Source: Marinobacterium marinum (lineage in GTDB: Bacteria; Pseudomonadota; Gammaproteobacteria; Pseudomonadales; Balneatricaceae). From it: a stretch of 64,000 bases of DNA. The notes below the pieces were generated by a model, which searched no databases, was not told the origin of the DNA, and worked only from the letters and a program-made list of their open reading frames with translations. Each line of letters starts with the position of its first letter. Position 1 is the stretch's first letter. Below are positions 49,021 to 58,120 of the stretch, piece by piece. The position numbers and the translations under genes are program-made. The stretch is from positions 1 to 64,000 of the forward strand of contig NZ_JACEMT010000040.1 of the NCBI RefSeq assembly GCF_013868415.1, read 5' to 3'.

Positions 49021-50693
49021 TTCGCTCCCTCCGGAATCAGGGCAGAGTCGTCTGCCGGTTCTGCGTCATCATAATTGCCGACCCGCTGCTTGATCAGATC
49101 GAAATCGAAGCGCTCCTGGCTGAACAGCGTGATCAGCGTACATACAATGGCGCTGGCGCCATAAGCGGTCAGTGATGCGACCAGCACCATGTAGTCGCGC
49201 AGGAAACCGGTGGCGAACAGGAGCATGACGACCAGTGTCAGCGCACCGGCGATCAGGCCGGTGATACGGCCGAAGAAACCGAAGGCCATCAGCCCGATGA
49301 CGACAGCACCGCCGACCGAGGCCAGTAGCTCGAAGATCAGCACGGTGATACCGGTCATCTCCAGCAGCTCAAATCGAGCAATGCAGAACAGAGCCATGGC
49401 GACGACAACCGACCAGGTGAACGCCGCATTGGTGACGCGATCCCAGTAACAGCTGACAATGACCGGGAACACGATGGCTCCCCAAAGGGCTCCGACAAAC
49501 ACCAGCATTACCAGAATATCCAGCGAGAAGCTGGCAAATACCAGTCCTGCTGCCGTGGCAACAATCATGGTGATGCGTCCGACCAGCAGCATGGTGGTCG
49601 GGTTGGGGTTGTCTCGGGCGATATTCTTGCCATAGACATCAGCCATCATGATGGTTGACAGGGCCGACAGGTCCGAGTCCGCCGTGGATGACAGCGAGCC
49701 GATCACCAGAATAAAAAACAGAGCCACAAACACTGGTGACAGGTAGGTTGATACCATCTGCGGAATCAGGTTATTGAGGTTGCCGTTGATCGGTTCGATG
49801 CCCACCGACAGGGCGATCAGACCAATCATGCCGAGACCGATCACGATGGCCCCATATCCCAGAGTAGCGGTGACAAAAGTTGATTTGATGTTGTCTTCAC
49901 GAACGGCAAACAGACGCTGAGAAATAGTCTGGTTACCGATGGCATAGGCCAGTACCGCCACAAAGAAAGGTGCGCCTTGGTTGAGAATGGCGTCCATCGA
50001 AAAGAGGTCGGCCTGTTCCCGGGTCATCCGGCTCAGGCCTGCAACCATGATTTCAGGGCCGCCGGCTGCAAATAAAACCGCCGGAATGATAATGATCGCG
50101 ATCGCCATCAGAGCGACCAGTTGAGCAAAGTCGGTAAAGACCGAAGCCCTGAACCCGGAGGTCAGGGTATAGGCGAGGACACCGACGCCCGCCACAATGA
50201 CGCCGGTTTGAAACGACAGGGGCGACAGGACCGACACCAGTGCACCGGCTGCAGTAAAGTTAACCATCAGGCTGATAATGCTGCCCAGAATGTTGGACCC
50301 GGCCAGGATCAACTGGCTGGATGTGCCGTGGCGGGCGTGTATCAGCTCCCCCAGGGTGTGGCCGTTCGGGGCCAGTTGGCGGAAACGGCGGCCAAAGGGG
50401 TAGATGAACAGAATCATCAGGGCGCCCCAAAGGCCGTAGTGAATCGGGCCGGAGACCCCGTAGGTGTAACCGGAAGTGGCAGCGGCATAAAAGGAGGCCG
50501 CCCAGATCCAGGTGGCCGTCATGCTGGCAGCCCCCATGCCGAAGCCGACATGATGGCCGGCCACCATAAAACCGGTGGTATCTTCTTTTTCTTTGCGGAT
50601 TAAAAGGGTTAGCAGGTAGGTACCGCCATAGAAGGCGGCCAGCAGCAACAATACGGTGGTTGCTGAAAATTGAGTAAATTCGATCTCGTTCAA
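49017..50693 (-). CDS. Sodium:solute symporter (SLC5/SSS family)
   Basis: A 558-residue Na+-coupled transporter with about 13 helices. TTG 50693 was chosen as the start: GAGG lies 7 bases ahead and the protein then begins NEIEFTQFSATTVLLLL. The frame is open to a GTG at 50741. Family marks: GMGAASMTATWIWAASFYAAATSGYTYGVSG (helix 2) and SSTADSDLSALSTIMMADVYGK. The substrate is unknown; the SSS family takes up sugars, amino acids, acids or urea. It has a coupled 44-residue partner. Confidence 0.9.
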   Translation of the reverse strand: MNEIEFTQFSATTVLLLLAAFYGGTYLLTLLIRKEKEDTTGFMVAGHHVGFGMGAASMTATWIWAASFYAAATSGYTYGVSGPIHYGLWGALMILFIYPFGRRFRQLAPNGHTLGELIHARHGTSSQLILAGSNILGSIISLMVNFTAAGALVSVLSPLSFQTGVIVAGVGVLAYTLTSGFRASVFTDFAQLVALMAIAIIIIPAVLFAAGGPEIMVAGLSRMTREQADLFSMDAILNQGAPFFVAVLAYAIGNQTISQRLFAVREDNIKSTFVTATLGYGAIVIGLGMIGLIALSVGIEPINGNLNNLIPQMVSTYLSPVFVALFFILVIGSLSSTADSDLSALSTIMMADVYGKNIARDNPNPTTMLLVGRITMIVATAAGLVFASFSLDILVMLVFVGALWGAIVFPVIVSCYWDRVTNAAFTWSVVVAMALFCIARFELLEMTGITVLIFELLASVGGAVVIGLMAFGFFGRITGLIAGALTLVVMLLFATGFLRDYMVLVASLTAYGASAIVCTLITLFSQERFDFDLIKQRVGNYDDAEPADDSALIPEGAK

Positions 50694-51214
50694 ATCGTGA
50701 CCTCTATTCGAAACGATAGATATCCACCAGCAGGCCGACACCTGGATGTCAGTCGTGCAATCGGAGGAGTGAGGAAGCCCATACCGCCTGTACAGACGGG
50801 TACTGCATTGGCGCAGTTGAGACAGGCCGTTACCCAGTGGTCAGACTTGCTAAGGGAAACTCAGGTGAGGCAAAAGCTCGGTCAGTTGTTTTAATGTCAT
50901 GGCTGTGTTGGTCCTTTTAACCAGAAATCAGGTGGGCCATCGAGATTGGCCTGTCTGCTTGGAGCAGCTTCTGTTATGCGGCCAAATACCGAAAAAAAGG
51001 CCCGAAAATCACGGGTTAATCACCTGACATGGCAGGTGGGGGAGGCCAAGACCATACGCAATTAAAAACGGCGCGTCCAGTTTGTGACCAGCAGGTTACA
51101 ATGCGGTGCGAGTCCCCGGAGTGGTTGAGAACATCGACACGGCACTCTATAGTGCGTGACGCCCGAGAGGGGCTGCGACGCCCTGAATACAGCTATCCAC
51201 CAGGAAGAGTCACC
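50694..51214. other. 521-bp intergenic region between the symporter and sbcD
   Basis: Divergent region. On the minus strand a 16-codon frame (50850-50900, MTLKQLTELLPHLSFP) has a fair Shine-Dalgarno (AAAGGA) and could be a leader peptide. A second frame runs on to a TGA that overlaps the symporter TTG. Two short hairpins lie near sbcD (CCCG/CGGG at about 51000; CACCTG/CAGGTG at about 51020-51038). No known riboswitch or RNA family was recognised. Confidence 0.45.
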
Positions 51215-52522
51215 ATGCCTGACCAGCCATCTCTGTTTGATTCCTCGCCGTGCCCGGATGAGGCTGCCGAGCCGGATAAAGCGCGCGGCCGAGGGCGTTT
51301 GCGGGTACTGCACAGCTCGGACTGGCACCTGGGACGTCTGTTGTATGGGCAGCGCCGTTATGACGAGTTTGAAGCTTTCCTTGACTGGATGCTGGCGCAG
51401 ATTCACGAGCAGCGAATCGATGTGCTGCTGATCGCCGGTGATCTGTTTGATACCACCACCCCGAGTAACCGGGCACAGGGGTTGTATTACCGTTTCCTCA
51501 ATGGTGTTGCGCAGTCTCCTTGTCGGCATGTGGTCATTATCGGTGGCAATCACGACTCGCCCAGCTTCCTGAATGCGCCGGCTCAGCTGCTGAAAGCACT
51601 GGATGTGCATGTCGTGGGATCTGCCTGTGCAGACCCGACCGATGAAGTGGTTGTGTTGCAGGACGCTGCCGGGCAACCGGAAGCGATTGTCTGCGCGGTG
51701 CCCTATCTGCGTGACCGGGATATCCGGCAGGTCGAGGCGGGTGAAAGCCTGGAGGACAAGGACCGTAAGCGTGTAGCCGGTATCCGTGAGCACTACGCCG
51801 AAGTCTGTCGGGCGGCCGAGCGCATGCGGGCAGGTCGGGATCTGCCCCTGGTCGGGATGGGGCACCTGTTTGCTGCTGGAGGCAAAACCCAGGATGGTGA
51901 CGGTGTGCGCGACCTGTACGTCGGTTCTCTGGCCATGGTGGGGGCGGATGCCTTTCCAGAATCGCTGGACTATGTAGCGCTGGGACACCTGCATGTCCCT
52001 CAGACCGTAGCGGGGCGGGAACATATCCGATACAGCGGTTCGCCGTTACCCATGGGGTTTGGGGAAGCCAGGCAGCAAAAGAGCGTGTGCTTAATCGAGT
52101 TTCAGGGACGAGACGCGGATGTGCAGTTGTTGCCGGTTCCCTGTTTTCAGCGGCTGGAGCGTCTCAAGGGAGGGCAGGCCGACTTGATGGCCGAGCTGGA
52201 GCGTCTGGTGGCGGAAGACGAGCCCATCTGGCTGGAAATAATCTACGAGGGAGAGCAGATCGCGGCTGATTTGCGCCAGTGGCTGGAGCAGCAAGTTGAA
52301 GAAACCCGGTTGACCTTGCTGCGGGTGCGCAATAATCGAGTGGTTGAACGCGCCCTGTCGCGTGCAGATGCAACCGAGACACTGGACGATCTGCAGCCTC
52401 ACGAGGTATTTGAACGGGCACTGGTGGCGCACCAGGTCCCGGATGAGCAACAGGCTGAACTGAAACAGCTGTTCAGTCGCCTGTTGCAGCAGATGGACGA
52501 GCAGGACCACCGTGCCGAATAG
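51215..52522 (+). CDS. sbcD: Exonuclease subunit SbcD (Mre11 type)
   Basis: The nuclease of the SbcCD complex, which cleaves hairpins and protein-blocked DNA ends. 435 residues; ATG 51215 has AGGAAG ahead, and the frame runs further upstream without family likeness. Metal-binding motifs: HSSDWHLGR near 32, AGDLFD and GGNHDSPS, and a C-terminal cap domain. The first about 28 residues are an extra, Pro-rich tail. The partner sbcC lies 1 kb on, beyond an inverted gene. Confidence 0.95.
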   Translation: MPDQPSLFDSSPCPDEAAEPDKARGRGRLRVLHSSDWHLGRLLYGQRRYDEFEAFLDWMLAQIHEQRIDVLLIAGDLFDTTTPSNRAQGLYYRFLNGVAQSPCRHVVIIGGNHDSPSFLNAPAQLLKALDVHVVGSACADPTDEVVVLQDAAGQPEAIVCAVPYLRDRDIRQVEAGESLEDKDRKRVAGIREHYAEVCRAAERMRAGRDLPLVGMGHLFAAGGKTQDGDGVRDLYVGSLAMVGADAFPESLDYVALGHLHVPQTVAGREHIRYSGSPLPMGFGEARQQKSVCLIEFQGRDADVQLLPVPCFQRLERLKGGQADLMAELERLVAEDEPIWLEIIYEGEQIAADLRQWLEQQVEETRLTLLRVRNNRVVERALSRADATETLDDLQPHEVFERALVAHQVPDEQQAELKQLFSRLLQQMDEQDHRAE

Positions 52523-52524
52523 CC

Positions 52525-53469
52525 TCAGGGCAGCTCGATACCGGCCTTGATCAGTCTCTGGCGGCTGCGGCGTTCACGCTGGAACAGGTACAGCCCGGAC
52601 CCCAGAATGATGGCAGTACCCAGCCAGGTGAGTGCGTCGGGGTAGTCGCCAAACAGGATATAGCCCAGGGCGGTCGCACTGATGATCTCCAGATATTGAA
52701 AAGGTGCCAGCAGACTGGCCGGTGCCCGCTTGAAAGCCGCATTGATCAGCCCGAACGCCAGGGCCGACAGGACACCCATCAGTAACAACAGGGGCCATTG
52801 AGCGATGATGTTGGGACGCCATTCAAGCTGAGCAATGCCGAGCGGGTCGCCGAACAGCATGGCCAAAGCCAGCAACAGGCAGGCAAACACACCGCTCCAG
52901 AACTGTGATGCCAGCCCGGTGATCTTGCCGGATAAATGTCGCAATGTGGCCATGTGGGCGGCATAGAAGGTTGCGGCCAGCAGCGGCAGTACGGTAACCC
53001 AGCCATAGGCTTCCCAGTTGGGGCGAATGACGATCAAAGCTCCCAGCAGGCCGACAAACACTGCGCCATATTGATGGCGACCCACCCGTTCTCCCAGAAA
53101 CCAGGCTGACATCAGCAACAGTATCAATGGCTCGACGAAGAAAATGGCGATGTTGTTGGCCAGCGGCAAGTAAGTCAGGCCCCAGAACAGAAAGGTAACC
53201 GCCGCAGCGATCCAGAGGCCCGACAGCATGAGCTGCCCCAGCACCGGGCGGATGGCCAGCCCGGTGCTGTCGCGCATCATGAACCCTGCCAGCAGCAGAG
53301 TCTGCATGGCAAAGCGCAAGCAGCCTATTTGTGCCGGTGACAGCGCCGGCGCCAACAGTTTGGCGATGGCATCCATGCCCGGAATCAGTAACATGGCCAG
53401 GGTAATGATGCCCATGCTTTTTTCAGTGGGCGACAAAGCGTGGGTGTGTTGACGCAGCCGTTGCAGCAT
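52525..53469 (-). CDS. EamA/DMT-family transporter, ten helices
   Basis: A 314-residue inner-membrane transporter with two EamA repeats (about 25-155 and 165-300), ten helices in all. The start at 53469 has GAGGAAG 3-4 bases ahead. Segments FWGLTYLPLANNIAIFFVEPLILLLMSAWFLGERV and PFQYLEIISATALGYILFGDYP are typical of the S-adenosylmethionine/RhaT-like DMT group. Substrate unknown. It is placed between sbcD and sbcC on the other strand, splitting the usual operon. Confidence 0.9.
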   Translation of the reverse strand: MLQRLRQHTHALSPTEKSMGIITLAMLLIPGMDAIAKLLAPALSPAQIGCLRFAMQTLLLAGFMMRDSTGLAIRPVLGQLMLSGLWIAAAVTFLFWGLTYLPLANNIAIFFVEPLILLLMSAWFLGERVGRHQYGAVFVGLLGALIVIRPNWEAYGWVTVLPLLAATFYAAHMATLRHLSGKITGLASQFWSGVFACLLLALAMLFGDPLGIAQLEWRPNIIAQWPLLLLMGVLSALAFGLINAAFKRAPASLLAPFQYLEIISATALGYILFGDYPDALTWLGTAIILGSGLYLFQRERRSRQRLIKAGIELP

Positions 53470-53539
53470 ACTTCCTCGCGGATAACGATCAGAAAACCGA
53501 ATATAGTAACACCAACCGACTGCAATCAAACGGGCCCTC

Positions 53540-56500
53540 ATGCGTATACTCCAGATCCGCTTCAAGAACCTGAATTCTCTGGCCGGAGAATGGCACATCG
53601 ACCTGACCGATCCGGCCTATGCCGCCGACGGTATTTTTGCCATTACCGGCCCGACCGGGGCCGGTAAGTCGACCCTGCTGGATGCCATTTGTCTGGCGTT
53701 GTATGGCCGTACGCCCAGGCAAAATCGGGTCAATGCCAGCCTGAATGAGGTCATGTCGCGTCAGACGGGCGAATGTTTTGCCGAGGTGATCTTCGAAACC
53801 GCACAGGGGCGCTGGTGCAGTCACTGGAGTCAGCATCGCAGCCGTAAAAAAGCCGATGGGGCACTGCAGCCTCCCAAACATGAAATATCGGATGCGAGCA
53901 ACGGCAAGGTGCTGGGCACCCGGCTCAAGGATGTGGCCGACACCATCGAACGGTTGACCGGCATGGACTTTGATCGTTTTACCCGTTCCATGCTGCTGGC
54001 CCAGGGTGGTTTTGCCGCTTTCCTTCAGGCGGACCCGGATGAGCGGGCACCGCTTCTGGAGCAGATTACCGGCACATCCATCTACTCGGATATCTCCATT
54101 GCCGTGCATCAGCGCCGTGGCGAGGAAAAGCAGAAGCTGGAGCACCTGAAAGCGGCCCAGTCCGGACTGCAGTTGCTTGATGAAGAGGAAGAAGCCACGT
54201 TGAGCCGCGAGTTGGCCAGCGTTGACGAGCAGGTGCAGCAGCAGCAGCGGCAGGTCGAGTATCAGCAGGGACTGCTCCACTGGCGTCAGCAACTGGACAA
54301 GGAAAGTGAACAGTTGAAGCGGTTGCAGCAGGATCAGCAGCAACTGGAAGGTGAACAGCAGGCTTTTGCCCCCCGGCAGCAGGCGCTGGAACAGGCACAG
54401 AAAGCGGAAGCCTTGCGCCCGGAATATGCGCCGCTATGCCAGCGCAGACGTGATCTGGAGGTCGCCAAATCTGACGTGGCGCGCCTGCAGAGCGAGTTGC
54501 CACAACTGAAGCAGGCACATCGTCAGACCAGCCTGCAGCTGAGTCAGGCGCAGCAGCATCAGCTGCAGGCCATTACCGAATATGAGCACCAGCAACCCTT
54601 GCTCGGGCAGCTGCGTGAGCAGGACTATGGCATCAGCCTTAAACACGGTGAACTGCAGCGACTCAAGGCCAGCCTGCCAGCCGAATTACGGCAGGGCCCG
54701 GCGCCGGACCCTGCCGTATTGCAGGCTGCGATGCGGACAACGGAGCTGGCACTGAGTGAAGCGTTGAGCGAGGGCAACCGGGCCGAGCTGAAGCAGCAGC
54801 AAGAGCAGGTGCGCCAAAGAGGGGAGTGTTTGGGCGAGCTGCGCGGGCTGGTCCGCCAGTCGAATGAGCTGCGACTGGAGCACCGAGCGCTGACCGAAGC
54901 GCGGGCCGAGCTGGAGCGACAACAGGGTCCGCTGCAGGATCAGGCCGAGCAATCGGGTAAGCAGATTGAAGCGCTGCAGCGTGAGCAAAAAGACCTGCAG
55001 ACACTGCAGCGGCTGGCAGAGCGCATTGCTGATCTGGAGCAGCAGCGCCATGAACTGGAGCCCGGCAAGCCTTGCCCGTTGTGCGGCTCCGAGCAACACC
55101 CCTGGCGTAGCGAGCATCCCCCTGAACTCAGCGAGGAACGAGCACGCTTGCAGCGGGTTGAGCAGCAGTTGCATGAGCTGCTGGCCAGCGGGCGGCAGTT
55201 GGATATTCGGCTGGCGGAATTGACCACACAAGTACGCAGTCAGCAGCAGCATGAGCGGGTCCTCCAGAACAAGTTGGAGGCTTTGCAGGGCCCGATTAGC
55301 CAGTGTCTGGAGCTGTTGGGCTGGCTCCAGTGCCCAGACGCGGAGGCACTGGAGCAGGCTTACCGAGAAACCGGGGAGCAGTGGAAGCAACTGAAACAGC
55401 GGCTGGATCAAATTGACCTGCTGGAATCCGAACAGAAACAGCAACAGTTGGAGCACCAGCGTCAGCAGCAGCGTGCGGCGGTCGATGCCAGTGAGGCCGA
55501 GCTGGCGGGGCTACAGCAGCAGCGCATGCAGTTGTCGCCTGAACCGGATACCAAGGCCTGGGAGGAGCGTCTGAAAAACGCTGTCGAGCATGCGCGCAAG
55601 GCACTGGAGCAGGCACAGACTGAGGCGCGTACAAGTGAGCATGAGCTGACGTCCCGCCAACAGAAGATCAATGACAGCGGTGAGACTATCGAGCGCTTAC
55701 AGGCTGAAACCGAGCAGATGCAAAATGCCTTTCAGCAGGCGTTGGCCCAGAGCCGCTTTGCGGATGAAGCCGAGTTGCAAGCCGCATTACTGCCTCAGGA
55801 GGTAGTGCGGCAGCTGAAGCAGAAAGCCGATGCCCTGCACGCCAGAGCAGCCGAGTTGAAGGTTCTGCGAGAACGGTGTGAGCAGGCGCTGACGGCTCTG
55901 CGGCAACAGGCGTTGAGTGAAGCAAACGCAGAGCAACTGCATGCGGTGTTACTGCATCTCAGGAGTCGGCATGAGCAGCTGCTGGAGCAACGTGGCAGTC
56001 TGCAGCGGGCGTTGAATGACAACCGTACGAAAAAAGAACAGTTTGGGCAGCAGCAACGGGCGATCGACGCTCAGCAGCGTGAATGGAGCCGCTGGGGGCA
56101 GTTGCATGAGCTGATCGGATCGGCGGATGGCAAAAAGTTTCGTAATTTTGCCCAGGGGCTGACGTTCGAACTGATGGTGGGGCAGGCTAACCGGCAGCTG
56201 CAGAAAATGTCCGACCGCTACCTGTTGGCCCGAGATGTGGAGCAGCCGTTGGAGCTGAACGTCATCGACAATTACCAAGCAGGGGAAACCCGTTCCACCA
56301 AAAACCTGTCAGGCGGGGAAAGCTTTCTGATCAGTCTGGCGCTGGCGCTGGGGTTGTCGGGTATGTCCAGCCGCAATGTGCGGGTGGACTCCCTGTTCCT
56401 GGATGAAGGCTTTGGCACCTTGGACGAAGAAGCGCTGGAAACAGCGTTGGACACCTTGTCCGGGCTGCAGCAGGAGGGCAAATTGATCGGCGTGATTTCG

Positions 56501-56611
56501 CACGTGCAGGCGTTGAAGGACCGCATCGGTACCCGTATCGAGGTGCAGCCGGTCAGTGGTGGCCGCAGCCGAATCACGGGCCCCGGATGCCTGGCCGTAA
56601 CCACCGCGTGA
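53540..56611 (+). CDS. sbcC: Exonuclease subunit SbcC (Rad50 type)
   Basis: The SMC-like ATPase of SbcCD. 1,023 residues: N-terminal Walker A (GPTGAGKSTLLDAI near 38), very long Gln/Glu-rich coiled coils (about 200-490 and 530-840) around the zinc hook CPLCG near 514, and the C-terminal part with NLSGGESFLISLALAL (signature) and LFLDEGFGTLD (Walker B). It is preceded by its own start region and not fused with sbcD. Confidence 0.95.
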   Translation: MRILQIRFKNLNSLAGEWHIDLTDPAYAADGIFAITGPTGAGKSTLLDAICLALYGRTPRQNRVNASLNEVMSRQTGECFAEVIFETAQGRWCSHWSQHRSRKKADGALQPPKHEISDASNGKVLGTRLKDVADTIERLTGMDFDRFTRSMLLAQGGFAAFLQADPDERAPLLEQITGTSIYSDISIAVHQRRGEEKQKLEHLKAAQSGLQLLDEEEEATLSRELASVDEQVQQQQRQVEYQQGLLHWRQQLDKESEQLKRLQQDQQQLEGEQQAFAPRQQALEQAQKAEALRPEYAPLCQRRRDLEVAKSDVARLQSELPQLKQAHRQTSLQLSQAQQHQLQAITEYEHQQPLLGQLREQDYGISLKHGELQRLKASLPAELRQGPAPDPAVLQAAMRTTELALSEALSEGNRAELKQQQEQVRQRGECLGELRGLVRQSNELRLEHRALTEARAELERQQGPLQDQAEQSGKQIEALQREQKDLQTLQRLAERIADLEQQRHELEPGKPCPLCGSEQHPWRSEHPPELSEERARLQRVEQQLHELLASGRQLDIRLAELTTQVRSQQQHERVLQNKLEALQGPISQCLELLGWLQCPDAEALEQAYRETGEQWKQLKQRLDQIDLLESEQKQQQLEHQRQQQRAAVDASEAELAGLQQQRMQLSPEPDTKAWEERLKNAVEHARKALEQAQTEARTSEHELTSRQQKINDSGETIERLQAETEQMQNAFQQALAQSRFADEAELQAALLPQEVVRQLKQKADALHARAAELKVLRERCEQALTALRQQALSEANAEQLHAVLLHLRSRHEQLLEQRGSLQRALNDNRTKKEQFGQQQRAIDAQQREWSRWGQLHELIGSADGKKFRNFAQGLTFELMVGQANRQLQKMSDRYLLARDVEQPLELNVIDNYQAGETRSTKNLSGGESFLISLALALGLSGMSSRNVRVDSLFLDEGFGTLDEEALETALDTLSGLQQEGKLIGVISHVQALKDRIGTRIEVQPVSGGRSRITGPGCLAVTTA

Positions 56612-56707
56612 TGGGCGCTGCTCGCATCCCGAAAGCTTGAGCCTTTGGTGGAGTGGACTTGTCGGCGGGCTTCTCTATGCTGAGAGGTGTACTCGACAGG
56701 GAGAGGG

Positions 56708-57808
56708 ATGATGCGAACGGTTTGGCGTGAACTTTTTGCAGCAGAGGGCGCCGATGTCGGCAGGGTATTACAGCCGCTGGAGCAGGCATTGGGGCCTGCC
56801 GATCAGCCGCTGCCAGCGTTGAGGGCCCGTCAGCCGGAGCTTGCACGGCAACTGTTGCAGTTGCAGTTGCCGGCCTGGCAGGTATGTGAACTGATCAGTG
56901 ATCACAACGATCAGATCTATCGCCGAGCTATTGATACGGCGCTGACCGGCATGCGCGAGCAGGGGTGGGGCGAGCCCCCGGTCGGGTTTTGTGTGCTGGT
57001 TATGGGGTCGGGGGGACGACATGAAAGTCTGCTGCATCCGGATCAGGACAACGCCCTGATTCTGGATGATTACCTGCCTGAGCGTCATACCGAGATTGAC
57101 AGCTGGTTTCTGACTCTGGCCGAGCGCTTTACGGCGCAGTTGGATGATGCCGGTATTCCGTTTTGTCGGGGGGACGTGATGGCCTCGCGACCGCTTTGGC
57201 GGAAACCGATCAGCGAATGGCGTGAGCAAATGCGGCTGTGGATGGGCAAGCGCCGAGTCAAATGGGTGCAGATCTGCAATATCCTGTTTGATTTTGCGCC
57301 TGTTTATGGTGATGTGCGGCTGGCCGAGCAATTGCGCGCCGCAATCGTGGCTCAACTCCCCGACGCAGGTCTTTTCCTGCATGAAATGGGCGAACTGTTC
57401 GATGAAGCGCCGGTCGCGCTGGATCGCTTTGATCGCCTGCAGGGCGATGGACGGGAGGCCCCTCACCCGGATGCCATCAATATCAAGCGTCAGGGGTTGC
57501 TGCCGCTGACGGCTGCGCTGCGTCTGCTGACGCTGAAAAAAAGCGGGGTCCAGGTGGCGTCGCGGGCGCGTCTTGACGAACTGCGGCAGCGGGGTGTGAT
57601 CAGCCATGATATGGCCTGGCGACTGACATGTGCCTTCGAGCACCTGATGGCACTCTTGCTGCAGGCTCAGTTGGTTGAACAGGGAGCCGGACGTGTGCCT
57701 GATAACTGGCTGGATTTGAGAACGCTATGTGATGCCGAATTGCGGTTGTTGCAATGGGACCTGCAGCAGGTACGCGCGTTTCAGCGTCATGTCAGGCACT
57801 TGAAATAG
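56708..57808 (+). CDS. DUF294 nucleotidyltransferase-like protein
   Basis: 366 residues (ATG 56708, GGGAGAGG ahead). The middle part carries the GlnD-type nucleotidyltransferase signature VLVMGSGGRHESLLHPDQDNALILDD: Gly-Ser near 100 and the metal residues Asp112 and Asp114. The C-terminal DUF294_C helical domain follows. Many relatives have an N-terminal cyclic-nucleotide and CBS pair; here only about 90 residues of a helical part stand before the transferase. The gene converges on a signalling operon with which DUF294 genes are often associated. Confidence 0.85.
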   Translation: MMRTVWRELFAAEGADVGRVLQPLEQALGPADQPLPALRARQPELARQLLQLQLPAWQVCELISDHNDQIYRRAIDTALTGMREQGWGEPPVGFCVLVMGSGGRHESLLHPDQDNALILDDYLPERHTEIDSWFLTLAERFTAQLDDAGIPFCRGDVMASRPLWRKPISEWREQMRLWMGKRRVKWVQICNILFDFAPVYGDVRLAEQLRAAIVAQLPDAGLFLHEMGELFDEAPVALDRFDRLQGDGREAPHPDAINIKRQGLLPLTAALRLLTLKKSGVQVASRARLDELRQRGVISHDMAWRLTCAFEHLMALLLQAQLVEQGAGRVPDNWLDLRTLCDAELRLLQWDLQQVRAFQRHVRHLK

Positions 57809-57834
57809 GCGGGAACACGGATGTAGATGCGGCT

Positions 57835-57853
57835 TGTAATGAGAATTCATTTC
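57835..57853. promoter_or_regulatory. Likely Fur box before bfd
   Basis: The AT-rich region before bfd contains TGTAATGAGAATTCATTTC, which agrees with the 19-bp Fur consensus at about 12 positions, and an overlapping ATTCATTT repeat. BFD genes are classic iron-repressed genes, which supports this. Confidence 0.6.
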
Positions 57854-57907
57854 ATTTATATTGTTTTTGATTGATATTTATTCTCATATTCAGGGTGATG
57901 GGCCGCG

Positions 57908-58120
57908 ATGATAGTCTGCATCTGCAAGCGTGTCAGTGATCGTGAAATCAGGCGTCTGGTTGATGAAGGTGCCACGTCGCTTGCGGATATTCGCAAGGAA
58001 ACGGAGTTGGGCACTCAGTGTGGCAAATGCGCCTGTGAAGCCCGCCGAATCGTGCGTGAGCTGAACGACCACCAGGGGCCGCTGGCCGGGCTGGTCAATC
58101 TGGCCTACGAACTGAGCTGA
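57908..58120 (+). CDS. bfd: Bacterioferritin-associated ferredoxin BFD
   Basis: A 70-residue [2Fe-2S] protein that reduces the iron in bacterioferritin so that it can be released. The four ligands are in CICKRV (Cys4, Cys6) and TQCGKCACE (Cys38, Cys41), the BFD pattern. A likely Fur box lies ahead. No bacterioferritin gene is nearby. The end overlaps the kinase gene on the other strand by 16 bp. Confidence 0.93.
   Translation: MIVCICKRVSDREIRRLVDEGATSLADIRKETELGTQCGKCACEARRIVRELNDHQGPLAGLVNLAYELS

Noticed and set aside
50670-50894. Plus-strand 74-codon frame against the symporter start
   Set aside because: Starts with TTG without a ribosome binding site and mostly mirrors the symporter's 5' end; no family likeness.
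53900-56100. CAG-rich tracts as a repeat element
   Set aside because: They are codons for Gln, Glu and Leu in the SbcC coiled coils, not a DNA repeat.
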